A stretch of 64,000 nucleotides of DNA from Planctomycetales bacterium (lineage in GTDB: Bacteria; Planctomycetota; Planctomycetia; Planctomycetales; Planctomycetaceae), in assembly GCA_028285345.1 (NCBI GenBank), contig JANQPT010000023.1, positions 1 through 64,000 of the forward strand, given 5' to 3'. A model generated the notes under the pieces. It ran no database searches and was not told the DNA's origin. It was given only the letters and a program-made list of their open reading frames with translations. Below, piece by piece: positions 8,009 through 16,219 of the stretch (positions within the stretch are counted from its first letter, which is position 1; every line of letters begins with the position of its first letter). A program made the translations under genes and the position numbers.

Positions 8009-9547
8009 GTGGGATCGGAATCTGTCAATCTTCTGCTTCCGCCCGGCCTGCTCATTGTCGCGGCCTGTCTGTTTCTCTTTGCCGACCGTTTTCGCCCGGC
8101 GCAGTCGACGATGTGGGCACGGATCACCGCGGTCGTTCTCTTCGCTGCGGCAGTTTTAGCGGTCCTCAATAGCGTGCCTGAAGAATTGTCGCAGGCCCCA
8201 CAACTGGCGAACGACCACCTGGCGAGCACTTTGTGCTGGCTGGCACTGCTAATCGGTTTTGCATTTGCCGGCATACACACCGTCCGCGCGGATCGCACAC
8301 CGTCGGCTGTGGCTCAGTTTGCTATGCTGTTGCTCTCGACCGCCGGAGCGATGATCACGGTTCGCGCCAATGACTTCGTACTTCTGATCGTCAGTCTCCA
8401 TTTGGCCGTTCTCCCCCCCTGTTTGTTGATCTTCCTAAGCGCTGCCGGGCGTCACAGTCGCGCAGCTGCCGTCAAGTATGCCGTCTCGGTGATCTTAGCA
8501 GTCGGGCTGACGACTTATGGTCTGGTCTTGCTCAACGGCAGCACGGCGACCAGCACAATCACCAGTACGGCTCCGATCCCGCAGGTCGACCTAGACTCCT
8601 CGCCGTTTTCGGCGGCGGCAACGGTCCTGACGATCTGCGGGCTGGCCATCCTGTTGTCGGCTGTCCCCTTTCATCATTTGGCTGTCGAAGTTGCAGACGG
8701 GAGTCCCGCATGGAGCGCGGGACTGGTCGTGCTATTGCCGAAAATCGCGGCCGGTGGAGCATTATTGAGACTCACTCTGTCGTCACCCTTGCTGCATCGA
8801 GGAGCGGCAGAGTCAGCTTTACTTTTATTGGCGACGGTAAGCATTCTCGGCGGCAACCTGCAGGCCCTGACGGAACGTCGGCTGCACCGTGTTTTTGCTG
8901 CAGTGGGAATTGCTCAAGCGGGGTACTTATTGTTTGCAGCGGCGGTCTTGCTGCGCGACGGAACCGGTGTCGCGGCAACCGACGCAAACATGTCGCTGGC
9001 AGGATCACTATCACAGTTGATCGGCTGGGCCGCGGCGCTCGCTGGGCTGTTTGGCGCGCTCACCTATCTGTCGAGCGCTGGTCGACAGATCGAATACGAG
9101 GACGAATTGACCGGCCTCGCCCGGCAAGAGCCGCTACTCTCTTTGGCCACCACAGTCTGTCTCTTATCGCTATCGGCCATCGCGCCGCTATGGGGGTTTT
9201 GGAGCCGCGCCGAGATTTGCCTGGCGGCTCTACAACTGCACACCGATGCGGGACTCGTCGATCAAGGTATGGCCCTGACCGCGGCAGTTACGGTTTTGGG
9301 AAGCCTCTTTTCCACCGCTGTTGCGGTGCGATTGATCAAACTGATCTACCTGCAGGAGCCGCTCAATCAGTTTCCGCCCCGCCGCAGTTGGTCGGCGAAG
9401 GTCGTTGCAATTCTCTTCGCTGCGTGCATTGCGGCCGGTGGGATCGCAATGCTCTACAGGTCCGCCTCCCCAAGCAGCGAGTCAATTGATGACACGACCG
9501 TTGCGCCACTGAACGCCGAGCAATTGGTGCCGGAAAAGGCCGAATGA
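8009..9547 (+). CDS. NuoN-like antiporter-type subunit
   Basis: 512 residues from a GTG at 8009, preceded by AGAGGAAACG; E. coli NuoN has 485. Family pieces: SLHLAVLPPCLL matches the LExxSLxLY helix with the glutamate changed to H131. AAAVKYAVS keeps the TM6 lysine. LLSAVPFHHLAVEVADGSP matches FKLSLVPFHxWTPDVYxGAP, with K217 changed to L215. LPKIAAGGALLR keeps the lysine equivalent to K247, and WGFWSRAE replaces the TM12 lysine with R400. AQAGYLL matches AHxGYLL. It is the last gene of the Nuo-like operon and converges on the PH-like gene 13 bases downstream. No peripheral-arm gene follows. Confidence 0.87.
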   Translation: MGSESVNLLLPPGLLIVAACLFLFADRFRPAQSTMWARITAVVLFAAAVLAVLNSVPEELSQAPQLANDHLASTLCWLALLIGFAFAGIHTVRADRTPSAVAQFAMLLLSTAGAMITVRANDFVLLIVSLHLAVLPPCLLIFLSAAGRHSRAAAVKYAVSVILAVGLTTYGLVLLNGSTATSTITSTAPIPQVDLDSSPFSAAATVLTICGLAILLSAVPFHHLAVEVADGSPAWSAGLVVLLPKIAAGGALLRLTLSSPLLHRGAAESALLLLATVSILGGNLQALTERRLHRVFAAVGIAQAGYLLFAAAVLLRDGTGVAATDANMSLAGSLSQLIGWAAALAGLFGALTYLSSAGRQIEYEDELTGLARQEPLLSLATTVCLLSLSAIAPLWGFWSRAEICLAALQLHTDAGLVDQGMALTAAVTVLGSLFSTAVAVRLIKLIYLQEPLNQFPPRRSWSAKVVAILFAACIAAGGIAMLYRSASPSSESIDDTTVAPLNAEQLVPEKAE

Positions 9548-9560
9548 GAATGCTCGACGA

Positions 9561-10085
9561 CTATTGCCGGGCTTCGATGATCGCGCGTGACGCGTCCGTC
9601 TGCCGCCGGGCGTCGCGGGCCTCCAAGATCGTATTGCGGAATACGTCGGGATTGGGAACTCCCCGAAGTTGCAATAGGACGTCTCCGGCCGAATCCAGCA
9701 ACTGCAAATCGGCAGCCCGGTAAAACACCTGACCCGAATCCTGTGCGATGGCAATGTCATCGATCTCCGCCAGGTCGACCTTCGCCTCCAGCCGGTTTCC
9801 CAGCGATTTCCAGACCTGCACAGAGCGGTTAGTGATCGTGTACCGCTGCCCGAACAGTTTGATCCACAGGTAGGCCTTGAGCGCTCCCGGAGCGGTCGGC
9901 AAGGGAAACAGCCAATGTGACAGCTTTACGCCGCACACCTTCATCGGCATGCATTCATAAAGTTTGCCCAGGGCGCGTCCCAATCCGGTGCAGGCGATCG
10001 AGGGATAGATCGTCATCACGGGAGTTTCCGCAAAGGTGTTAACGCCTGAAATGGGGCTGGGGCGGCGTGCCGTCATTGTCGTCAT
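9561..10085 (-). CDS. PH-like domain protein of unknown role
   Basis: 174 residues from the ATG at 10085, which has AAGGA 7 bases upstream. A longer frame starts at a TTG at 10124 without a better ribosome site. A hydrophobic stretch near residues 25-75 (LSHWLFPLPTAPGALKAYLWIKLF) precedes YTITNRSVQVWKSLGNRLEAKVDLAEIDDIAI. That YxITNxxI pattern, a strand followed by a polar turn, is seen in bacterial PH-like membrane proteins. The C-terminus is polar and helical. It faces the Nuo-like operon tail to tail with only 13 bases between them, so there is no evidence they function together. The exact function is unknown. Confidence 0.65.
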   Translation of the reverse strand: MTTMTARRPSPISGVNTFAETPVMTIYPSIACTGLGRALGKLYECMPMKVCGVKLSHWLFPLPTAPGALKAYLWIKLFGQRYTITNRSVQVWKSLGNRLEAKVDLAEIDDIAIAQDSGQVFYRAADLQLLDSAGDVLLQLRGVPNPDVFRNTILEARDARRQTDASRAIIEARQ

Positions 10086-10287
10086 GCTCAATCCTTCATC
10101 ATGAATCCCAGCAGTCAACGTCAAGTCTCTGCCGGCCCATGATCGGGTGCTGGTTAGATGCCCTGAGGGAGGTCATCGTTGAAATCGAAATTAAAATAGC
10201 AAACAATGTGCTCCCCCGCCAGTGATGGGAATTTTGAAGATTTCCCGCCGATCGTGGTCCTGTTTGCGAAAATTACGCTCCCCACAA

Positions 10288-10941
10288 ATGTCGCTCCCGT
10301 CACATCAGATCCGCAACGCCCGCCGTCACTTGCGGCAATGTGATCCGATAATGCGCAATCTCGTCGACGCTGTCGGGCCGGTGCGGCTCAAACTGCGTCC
10401 GCGACGCTTTCAGATGCTTGTCGCCTCCATCATCGCACAGCAAATCTCAACGGCCGCCGCGCGCAGCATTCGCCGACGCTTCGACCGGCTCGTCGCACCC
10501 GGCGGCCCCACCGCACAGAAACTGGCCGGCCTGACGGCGGAGCAGATGCGATCGGCAGGCATTTCCCCACAAAAGGCCGGCTATCTGGCCGATCTGGCGG
10601 ACAAAGTCCTGTCGGGAACGGTCCGTCTGAGAGCTGTGGGACGGATGTCCGACGACGAGGTAATCGACGAATTGATCCAGGTGAAGGGGGTCGGCATTTG
10701 GACCGCCCAGATGTTCCTGATATTCTGCTTAGGTCGCCCGGATGTCTTTCCGCACGACGACCTGGGCATTCGCCAAGCTATCAAGAACCTTTATCAACTC
10801 GAGGAATTGCCGGATAAGTCGGAAAGCGACGGTCTCTCTGCCCCCTGGCGGCCGCACGCAACCATCGCCAGTTGGTATTTGTGGCGCAGCCACGATCTTA
10901 AATCGGCCGTCACCGACGACACAGATGTCTATCCCTGCTGA
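10288..10941 (+). CDS. DNA-3-methyladenine glycosylase II family (AlkA-like)
   Basis: Base-excision repair glycosylase of the HhH-GPD superfamily, expected to remove alkylated purines from DNA in the cytoplasm. From the ATG at 10288 it has 217 residues, the size of short AlkA proteins without the N-terminal domain. FQMLVASIIAQQIS (41-54) is the typical first motif. The helix-hairpin-helix is VKGVGIWTAQMFLIF (132-146), and D158 in FPHDDLGIRQA is the expected catalytic aspartate. WRPHATIASWYLWR (187-200) matches the conserved tail. The start is uncertain: no good ribosome site precedes 10288, and a GTG-ATG pair at 10222/10225 lies in frame upstream. Confidence 0.85.
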   Translation: MSLPSHQIRNARRHLRQCDPIMRNLVDAVGPVRLKLRPRRFQMLVASIIAQQISTAAARSIRRRFDRLVAPGGPTAQKLAGLTAEQMRSAGISPQKAGYLADLADKVLSGTVRLRAVGRMSDDEVIDELIQVKGVGIWTAQMFLIFCLGRPDVFPHDDLGIRQAIKNLYQLEELPDKSESDGLSAPWRPHATIASWYLWRSHDLKSAVTDDTDVYPC

Positions 10942-10980
10942 GCTGTGCCTCCACGACGTTGAAATCAAACAGAAGCCTCC

Positions 10981-11295
10981 ATGTCAAACCTGATTCGCAT
11001 TGCCGCCGTCGGAGAGATTCCTCCCGGGACTTCCAAAGAAGTGCTTGCCGGTGACCGTATCTTGGCACTGTTTCATGTCGAAAGCGAAGATCGCTACTAC
11101 GCGCTGGACGGGATTTGTCCGCACGCGGGCGGACCGCTGGGAGAAGGCACGCTCGATGGCCACATCGTGACCTGCCCCTGGCATGGCTGGCAATTCGATG
11201 TCGCGTCTGGACGTCACTGTCTCAATTCCGCTTTAGAGCATCCGACGTTTCCGGTAACCGTCGTGGGCGACGAGCTGTTCGTTGACTTGGGCTGA
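10981..11295 (+). CDS. Rieske 2Fe-2S ferredoxin (NirD-like)
   Basis: A 104-residue single-domain Rieske protein, probably a soluble electron carrier. The two cluster-binding motifs are CPHAGGPL (C46, H48) and CPWHGWQF (C65, H68), with the usual 16-residue spacing. It has no signal peptide or membrane helix, so it should be cytoplasmic, like the small subunit of nitrite reductase or the ferredoxin of ring-hydroxylating dioxygenases. No nitrite reductase or oxygenase gene is adjacent, so its partner is unknown. It lies 39 bases after the glycosylase and may be co-transcribed with it. Confidence 0.9.
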   Translation: MSNLIRIAAVGEIPPGTSKEVLAGDRILALFHVESEDRYYALDGICPHAGGPLGEGTLDGHIVTCPWHGWQFDVASGRHCLNSALEHPTFPVTVVGDELFVDLG

Positions 11296-11521
11296 CCGCC
11301 TGCCCGCAAACTCGACGCAAGTTTCCCGGCTTTTGTCCTGCTTTCCGACAATTCGGCAAAACCGGTTTTCTCGTTATTACCGCTTGCGCGACCAGCCGAT
11401 AACACCCAAGCAGGAATACGGCTGCAGCTGGATTGCGATCGAACATTCGGGCCTTTCCGGTCACGGCGTGCTCCGCCGTCACCCAACACTCCAAGACAAT
11501 GGGTTTTCCGGGAAAATTGAT

Positions 11522-12178
11522 ATGAGAACACACAAAATAAAAATCGTTTTGAGCTTAGTGATTCTGGCCGGTATGACGGCCTCCGCTTCCGCGGAAAGCA
11601 AATGGACCCGCTGGTTCACCAGCAAAGGAACCTATCCCACCGGTTCCCGGCAGGTCTGCAAGCATGGGAAGCTTTGGCCCCCGTACCCGCGGCCGATCGG
11701 TCCCAAAGAGCCGTTCATGCACAAGTATCATCGCGCCCACTATTGGCCGTACCCCTATATCTGCGACGACCGGTCAGCCGTCCGTCAGGTTTGTGATCAA
11801 CAAACCACCAACGGATGGGCCAACTACACGACGCTATATGACTTTCATTTCGACGCCGAGACGCAGGAACTCAATCAGGCAGGCCGCATGAAACTGCAAT
11901 GGATTACGCGGTACTGCCCCGCCAAATACCGCCTGGCCTACGTGGCGATCGGGATGAGCGAACAGGATAGCGAAATTCGCCTGGCCAACGTTCAAGCAGC
12001 AGCCGCTGCGATGGCATTCGGCGACCTCTGCGAAGTGCCTGTCTCATTGCGGATCGCACAATCCGTCGGTACGCCGGCTGACGAGGTCTTCCTGATTCGC
12101 GGATCGTACTTGCTGAGCACGCCGGTCCCGCGCATTCCGTACAAGTTCGACGGAAACGAAGAGGACTCCGCTCCGTAA
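11522..12178 (+). CDS. Secreted protein of unknown function
   Basis: 218 residues from the ATG at 11522. The first 24 residues form a clear signal peptide (KIKIVLSLVILAGMTASASAES). A longer frame from 11282 overlaps the Rieske gene and lacks any export signal, so the shorter start is preferred. The mature part is rich in Pro, Tyr and Trp near residues 45-85 (WPPYPRPIGP, YWPYPYICDD) and contains several cysteines that could form disulfides. The second half, including IGMSEQDSEIRLANVQAAAAAM, is helical. A rho-independent terminator follows 36 bases after the stop, so it ends a transcription unit. I do not recognise the family. Confidence 0.75.
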   Translation: MRTHKIKIVLSLVILAGMTASASAESKWTRWFTSKGTYPTGSRQVCKHGKLWPPYPRPIGPKEPFMHKYHRAHYWPYPYICDDRSAVRQVCDQQTTNGWANYTTLYDFHFDAETQELNQAGRMKLQWITRYCPAKYRLAYVAIGMSEQDSEIRLANVQAAAAAMAFGDLCEVPVSLRIAQSVGTPADEVFLIRGSYLLSTPVPRIPYKFDGNEEDSAP

Positions 12179-12214
12179 CCAACACCGAGCGAGATCAATC
12201 GAAGAGCAACGCGA

Positions 12215-12241
12215 CCGGGGCCGACGCAGGCCCCGGTTTTT
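12215..12241 (+). terminator. Rho-independent terminator after the secreted-protein gene
   Basis: A perfect 8-bp stem, CCGGGGCC at 12215-12222 and GGCCCCGG at 12229-12236, encloses a 6-base loop and is followed by five T residues (12237-12241). It ends the transcription unit at 11522-12178. The rest of the 12242-12479 gap shows no gene and should hold the promoter of the ATPase. Confidence 0.9.
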
Positions 12242-12479
12242 CGTCCAGGACTCGGCAAAACCCCACTATCCGGACTCTTCAGCGAATTTTGCGTGTTAGA
12301 GTTCATTGGTGACAGAAACGCGAGACCCGGGACCGATTGGCGCCACCTGATTGATCCTTCTCATCCGCAAAGTCGGCAACCGCCGTTGTCACTGCTCAGC
12401 CAACGAGGCGATCACCAACAAAGCCCCTTGGCAGAGATGTCCCTGATCGCTGCAGAATGAGTGCTCCAAGGGGGGAGCT

Positions 12480-14012
12480 ATGATCGACCGCCGAAACTAC
12501 AACCCCGACGCGCCGGATTTCGACCCCGTCTCGCTGGAAGACGGTTCAGCCGCCGAAAAAGCGGCGATCGATGATCTCTATGTTGATCTCTTCAAAAAGA
12601 AGTGGTCGCCACCGTCCGCTGCTGATGATATCGAAGAGCTCCCGCCGTCAGACGAATCGGCGGACGCCGATGCGGACACCGAATCGAAAACGCCAATCGC
12701 CGAATCGCTCCCCGAATGCCCGCCGCCGCGTTCGCCCCAGTCACTCGAGGAGACCGGCCTGTCACTGATGCAAATCTGTGACCTGATCCTCAAGCAACTC
12801 TATCTGCAGGGCGGACTACTTGGACTCGACTTGGCCAAGGAAGCCCGCTTGCCGTTCAATGTCGTTGACGAAGCGCTGCGGTTCCTCAAGGATGAAAAGT
12901 GCCTTGAGGTCTCCACCGGAGAGTTGATCGGACGCGTCTCCTACAAGTTCTATCTGACCGACCTCGGCCGAACCCGCGCCCGCGACGCGTTTGAACAATG
13001 CAAATACCTCGGCCCCGCGCCGGTCTCGCTCGATGACTATGTCAAACAGTGTCTCCGCCAGTCCGTCGTCGGACTGACCTGCACCGCGACCGCCTTGGTC
13101 GACGCGTTCGAGAACATGATCATCCGGCCCAACCTGCTGCAGGAACTGGGACCGGCCGTCTGCAGCGGCCGCTCGATCTTCATCTATGGTCCGCCGGGCA
13201 ATGGCAAGACCATGATCGCTAAAGGTCTGGGCAACTTCCTGAATCGCGGCGGCGGCGAGATCTACGTCCCCTACGCCGTTCAAACCGAAAACAGCATCAT
13301 CACGATCTTCGACCCCACGCTGCATGACGTGACGGACCGCGAAGACGAACTAATCACCGACGATGCCGACGAGACGTTCCGGCTGCTCAATGAAAACACC
13401 ATCGATCGCCGCTGGCGCAAGGTCCGTCGGCCGGTCGTGATTACCGGCGGCGAATTGACGTTGGAGATGCTCGATCTGAGATACAACTCCTCCGCCAATT
13501 TCTACCAGGCGCCCCTGCACATCAAAGCCAACGGCGGCGTGTTCTTGATTGACGACTTCGGCCGCCAAATCGTCAGCCCCCGCGACTTGCTCAATCGCTG
13601 GATCCTGCCGCTGGAAGAACGACTCGACTATCTGACCTTGGCGACCGGCAAGAAGTTCGCCGTCCCGTTTGAACAATTGATTATTTTCTCGACCAACCTC
13701 GATCCGCGCGAGCTGGTCGACGAAGCGTTTTTGAGACGGATCCGGCACAAAATTCACATCGGTCCCCCGACCCGGGAGCTGTTTACCGAGATCTTTGAAT
13801 TGAGTTGCCGCCTGCGGGACATCCCATATTCTCAAAGTGCCGTGGACTACCTCTACCGCACGTTCTACGACGCAGGAAAGCCGCCCCGATCCAGCGATCC
13901 GCGCGATTTGTTGGAGATCTGCCAGTCGATCTGCCGATTCGAGGAACAGGAAATTGTGCTGACCGAGGATTTGGTTGCCGAAGCAGCACAGCGGTTCTTC
14001 TGCCAACTCTAA
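12480..14012 (+). CDS. AAA+ ATPase with N-terminal winged-helix-like region
   Basis: 510 residues; GGGGGGAG sits just upstream of the ATG. The first 85 residues are acidic and Pro/Ser-rich and probably disordered. Residues about 95-175 (MQICDLILKQLYLQGGLLGLDLAKEARLP and following) look like a winged-helix module. The ATPase core has Walker A GPPGNGKTM (about 238-246), Walker B VFLIDDFGRQ (about 352-361), sensor 1 IIFSTN (about 402-407) and an arginine-finger region FLRRIRHKI. A small all-alpha lid follows. It is cytoplasmic. The following TPR lipoprotein gene is in the same direction 148 bases away. The substrate is unknown; it could be a chaperone-like remodeller or a regulator. Confidence 0.85.
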   Translation: MIDRRNYNPDAPDFDPVSLEDGSAAEKAAIDDLYVDLFKKKWSPPSAADDIEELPPSDESADADADTESKTPIAESLPECPPPRSPQSLEETGLSLMQICDLILKQLYLQGGLLGLDLAKEARLPFNVVDEALRFLKDEKCLEVSTGELIGRVSYKFYLTDLGRTRARDAFEQCKYLGPAPVSLDDYVKQCLRQSVVGLTCTATALVDAFENMIIRPNLLQELGPAVCSGRSIFIYGPPGNGKTMIAKGLGNFLNRGGGEIYVPYAVQTENSIITIFDPTLHDVTDREDELITDDADETFRLLNENTIDRRWRKVRRPVVITGGELTLEMLDLRYNSSANFYQAPLHIKANGGVFLIDDFGRQIVSPRDLLNRWILPLEERLDYLTLATGKKFAVPFEQLIIFSTNLDPRELVDEAFLRRIRHKIHIGPPTRELFTEIFELSCRLRDIPYSQSAVDYLYRTFYDAGKPPRSSDPRDLLEICQSICRFEEQEIVLTEDLVAEAAQRFFCQL

Positions 14013-14160
14013 ACAGAGCGGGTTCCATCGGCAATTCCTGCCGATCCCAGGCTGCAAGAACCATCCACGTCCTTTCCCACTCATCTCTGCGGACTATTCA
14101 AGTGTTGACGGCACGATGCCGCTTGCGCATCGCGCTGAAAGCAACACACGGAGGCGTCTG

Positions 14161-15153
14161 ATGGCACGTCGAGCCCAGTTAAATCGATGGTTCCTTTCGT
14201 TAACCGTCGTCTCACTTGCGGTTTCAGGTTGCGCAGGAACCTCAAAAACCACCGTCTCGACACGCAATACGGGATGGATGGCCGCTATCAAGAAGCGGCT
14301 CTCGCCCAAACAGGAATACGCCACCGTCATCGAGGAAGCGCCCAATCGCGAGCCGAGCGCCAAACTCTTCGTCGCCTACGGCCGCCTCGAAGAAAGCCGC
14401 AATAATTTGACCAAAGCGGTGGAATCGTACAACAAGGCACTCCATAAGAACCCGGAATCGTACAACGCGATTTTGGGTCTGGCCCGCATTGAGCAATTAG
14501 CGGGGCGGGTCGATACAGCCGAACAGGGTTTTCTCCGCGCCAAGCAAATCGCGCCCCGATCACCAGTAGTCCTCTCCGCTCTTGGCCAGTTCTACGCCAG
14601 CCAACAACGCTGGGATGAAGCGATCGACCACCACCGTCAAGCCTTTATGCTGGCTCCGGTCGACAACACGTATCGCTACGAGTTGGCACGAGTGCTGACT
14701 CAAGCGGGACGAATCGACGAGGGGCTGACTCACTTCGAGAAATCCGGAGTCGGGACTGCCGCCGCGCACTACAACGTCGGCGTGATCCTACATGAGCAAG
14801 GCCAACTCGCCGCGAGCGAACAGCATCTGCTGCACGCAACAATCCACGACCCGAACATGCACCAAGCTCAAGAATGGCTCGACGTCGTCCGCCGCGACAA
14901 AGCGCGTCAACAAGCGGTTGCCGATGCAGGACATGCCGGCGGCGCCATTCAACAAGCAAGCGGAATTCAACAAACGCACCGCCCCTCGATGGGCCGGCAG
15001 CCGATTCAGCAGCAGCAGTGGCGCGATTCCACTCCCCAGCCGCAATTTCAACCCCGCGCTCCGCAACCGGGAGTGCCAGGCCGGCAACAGTCCGCGAAAG
15101 CGACCGTTATGGGGGTTCAATCCATCCCGTCCACCGTGCCGAAACGGCAATAG
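14161..15153 (+). CDS. TPR-repeat lipoprotein
   Basis: 330 residues from the ATG at 14161. The lipobox LAVSGC (cysteine about 22) marks a lipoprotein exported and anchored to a membrane. A longer frame beginning at 13975 overlaps the ATPase gene and lacks this signal. Residues about 65-255 contain four to five tetratricopeptide repeats (KLFVAYGRLEESRNNLTKAVESYNKALHKNPES and similar units). The last 75 residues are rich in Gln, Pro and Ala and likely disordered. The overall plan resembles TadD-like assembly lipoproteins, but no pilus genes are nearby, so that is only a possibility. Confidence 0.85.
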   Translation: MARRAQLNRWFLSLTVVSLAVSGCAGTSKTTVSTRNTGWMAAIKKRLSPKQEYATVIEEAPNREPSAKLFVAYGRLEESRNNLTKAVESYNKALHKNPESYNAILGLARIEQLAGRVDTAEQGFLRAKQIAPRSPVVLSALGQFYASQQRWDEAIDHHRQAFMLAPVDNTYRYELARVLTQAGRIDEGLTHFEKSGVGTAAAHYNVGVILHEQGQLAASEQHLLHATIHDPNMHQAQEWLDVVRRDKARQQAVADAGHAGGAIQQASGIQQTHRPSMGRQPIQQQQWRDSTPQPQFQPRAPQPGVPGRQQSAKATVMGVQSIPSTVPKRQ

Positions 15154-15204
15154 CAGCCGCTTCGACGCAACAAGCAACTAACCGCCTCCGGCACGCGAAC
15201 GTGA

Positions 15205-16065
15205 ATGACTGCTTTCTCGCACTCGGCGCTGCTCAAAAAAATCTGCGGATCGGACGCACCCCCCGCGCCGGGAGAGGACCTGCGACTCGTCTTGGAACTC
15301 TGTTCCGATGAGGGGACAGAACGTCGTTTCCTGGCGGAAAGTTTGGACGAGTCTCCCCGGCTCTGCCGCCGATTTCTGATCGCCGTCAATCATCTGCTGC
15401 CGACAACCCTGCGGGTGAGCAACGGTCGCTCAGCTTGCGAAACTCTGGAACGAAACGCCATTCAAGAAGCGCTCTGGATACAGGCGATTTCGGATGTGAT
15501 GCACGCTGCTCATGACCGCAGCCGCAACCGACTCTGGAAGCATTCGCTCCTGACGGCGATGATCGTTCGAGAATTGGCGGCACACCTCAGCATCCCACCG
15601 CAGGGGCTCTTACTGCCTGCGGCGATGGCGCATGACGTGGGACATTTGTTGATATGGGGCCCCGCGACCGACAGCGGAATCGACTGGCATGCCGAGCACG
15701 ATCGTCTGGTCGACCAGGATCAGGAGCCGTTACCCGAACGCAACCACTGCCTGATCGGTGCCGGGCTGCTGCAGTCCTGGAATGCGCCCCAAGAACTGAT
15801 TGAGGCCGCGGCCCACCACCACCATCCGCAAAACGCCGCTGAACCGGTCCGGACGCTAATCGCCGTCGTGAGTCTCGCCGACTTAATCGCCGAACATGTC
15901 GACGCCGAGCAAAACCCATCGGAGTTGTCGTTGGAGACGTCCACCGCCTGGACAATTCTAAACGACTCGGCCGGTTTGTCGTCGTCGAACCAGGAACAAT
16001 TGCTGGCCGACATGTTGATTCCAGCATCGATTCAGGCGGATCGATTGGCCGGCCTATTGTCGTAA
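15205..16065 (+). CDS. HDOD-domain protein
   Basis: 286 residues. Residues about 40-230 match the HDOD fold, a degenerate HD phosphohydrolase domain used in bacterial signalling. Visible pieces are WKHSLLTAMIVRELAAHLSI (about 112-131), MAHDVGHLLIW, which keeps an HD pair, and ERNHCLIGAGLLQSWNAPQELIEAAAHHH. That last segment is the typical helix where HDOD proteins test candidates for an H-E pattern. It has no signal peptide or attached output domain. It starts 51 bases after the lipoprotein gene and may share its transcript. Whether it hydrolyses anything is doubtful. Confidence 0.82.
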   Translation: MTAFSHSALLKKICGSDAPPAPGEDLRLVLELCSDEGTERRFLAESLDESPRLCRRFLIAVNHLLPTTLRVSNGRSACETLERNAIQEALWIQAISDVMHAAHDRSRNRLWKHSLLTAMIVRELAAHLSIPPQGLLLPAAMAHDVGHLLIWGPATDSGIDWHAEHDRLVDQDQEPLPERNHCLIGAGLLQSWNAPQELIEAAAHHHHPQNAAEPVRTLIAVVSLADLIAEHVDAEQNPSELSLETSTAWTILNDSAGLSSSNQEQLLADMLIPASIQADRLAGLLS

Positions 16066-16219
16066 CCTGCTACTGCCCCGCCCCTGGAGGCATTTGGCGC
16101 CACCTGTGAATGACTCGCCGCAGGCGTTTTTCCGCAGCTCGCAGTTGTATTTGCCGAGTGTGGAGGCTATTTCAGAAACATCGCTTTGAATTCCCCATCA
16201 GCATGTTTCAATCTCTCCA

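Noticed and set aside
1909-9547. Interpretation of the cluster as an Mrp cation/proton antiporter
   Set aside because: Mrp operons lack an NuoH-type subunit and have MrpE and MrpF/G; here the H-J-K-L-M-N order is that of nuo.
12337-16106. The 13-base string TTGGCGCCACCTG occurs at 12337-12349 and 16094-16106 in two gaps
   Set aside because: Only two copies were noticed and they share nothing beyond the 13 bases, so chance cannot be excluded.
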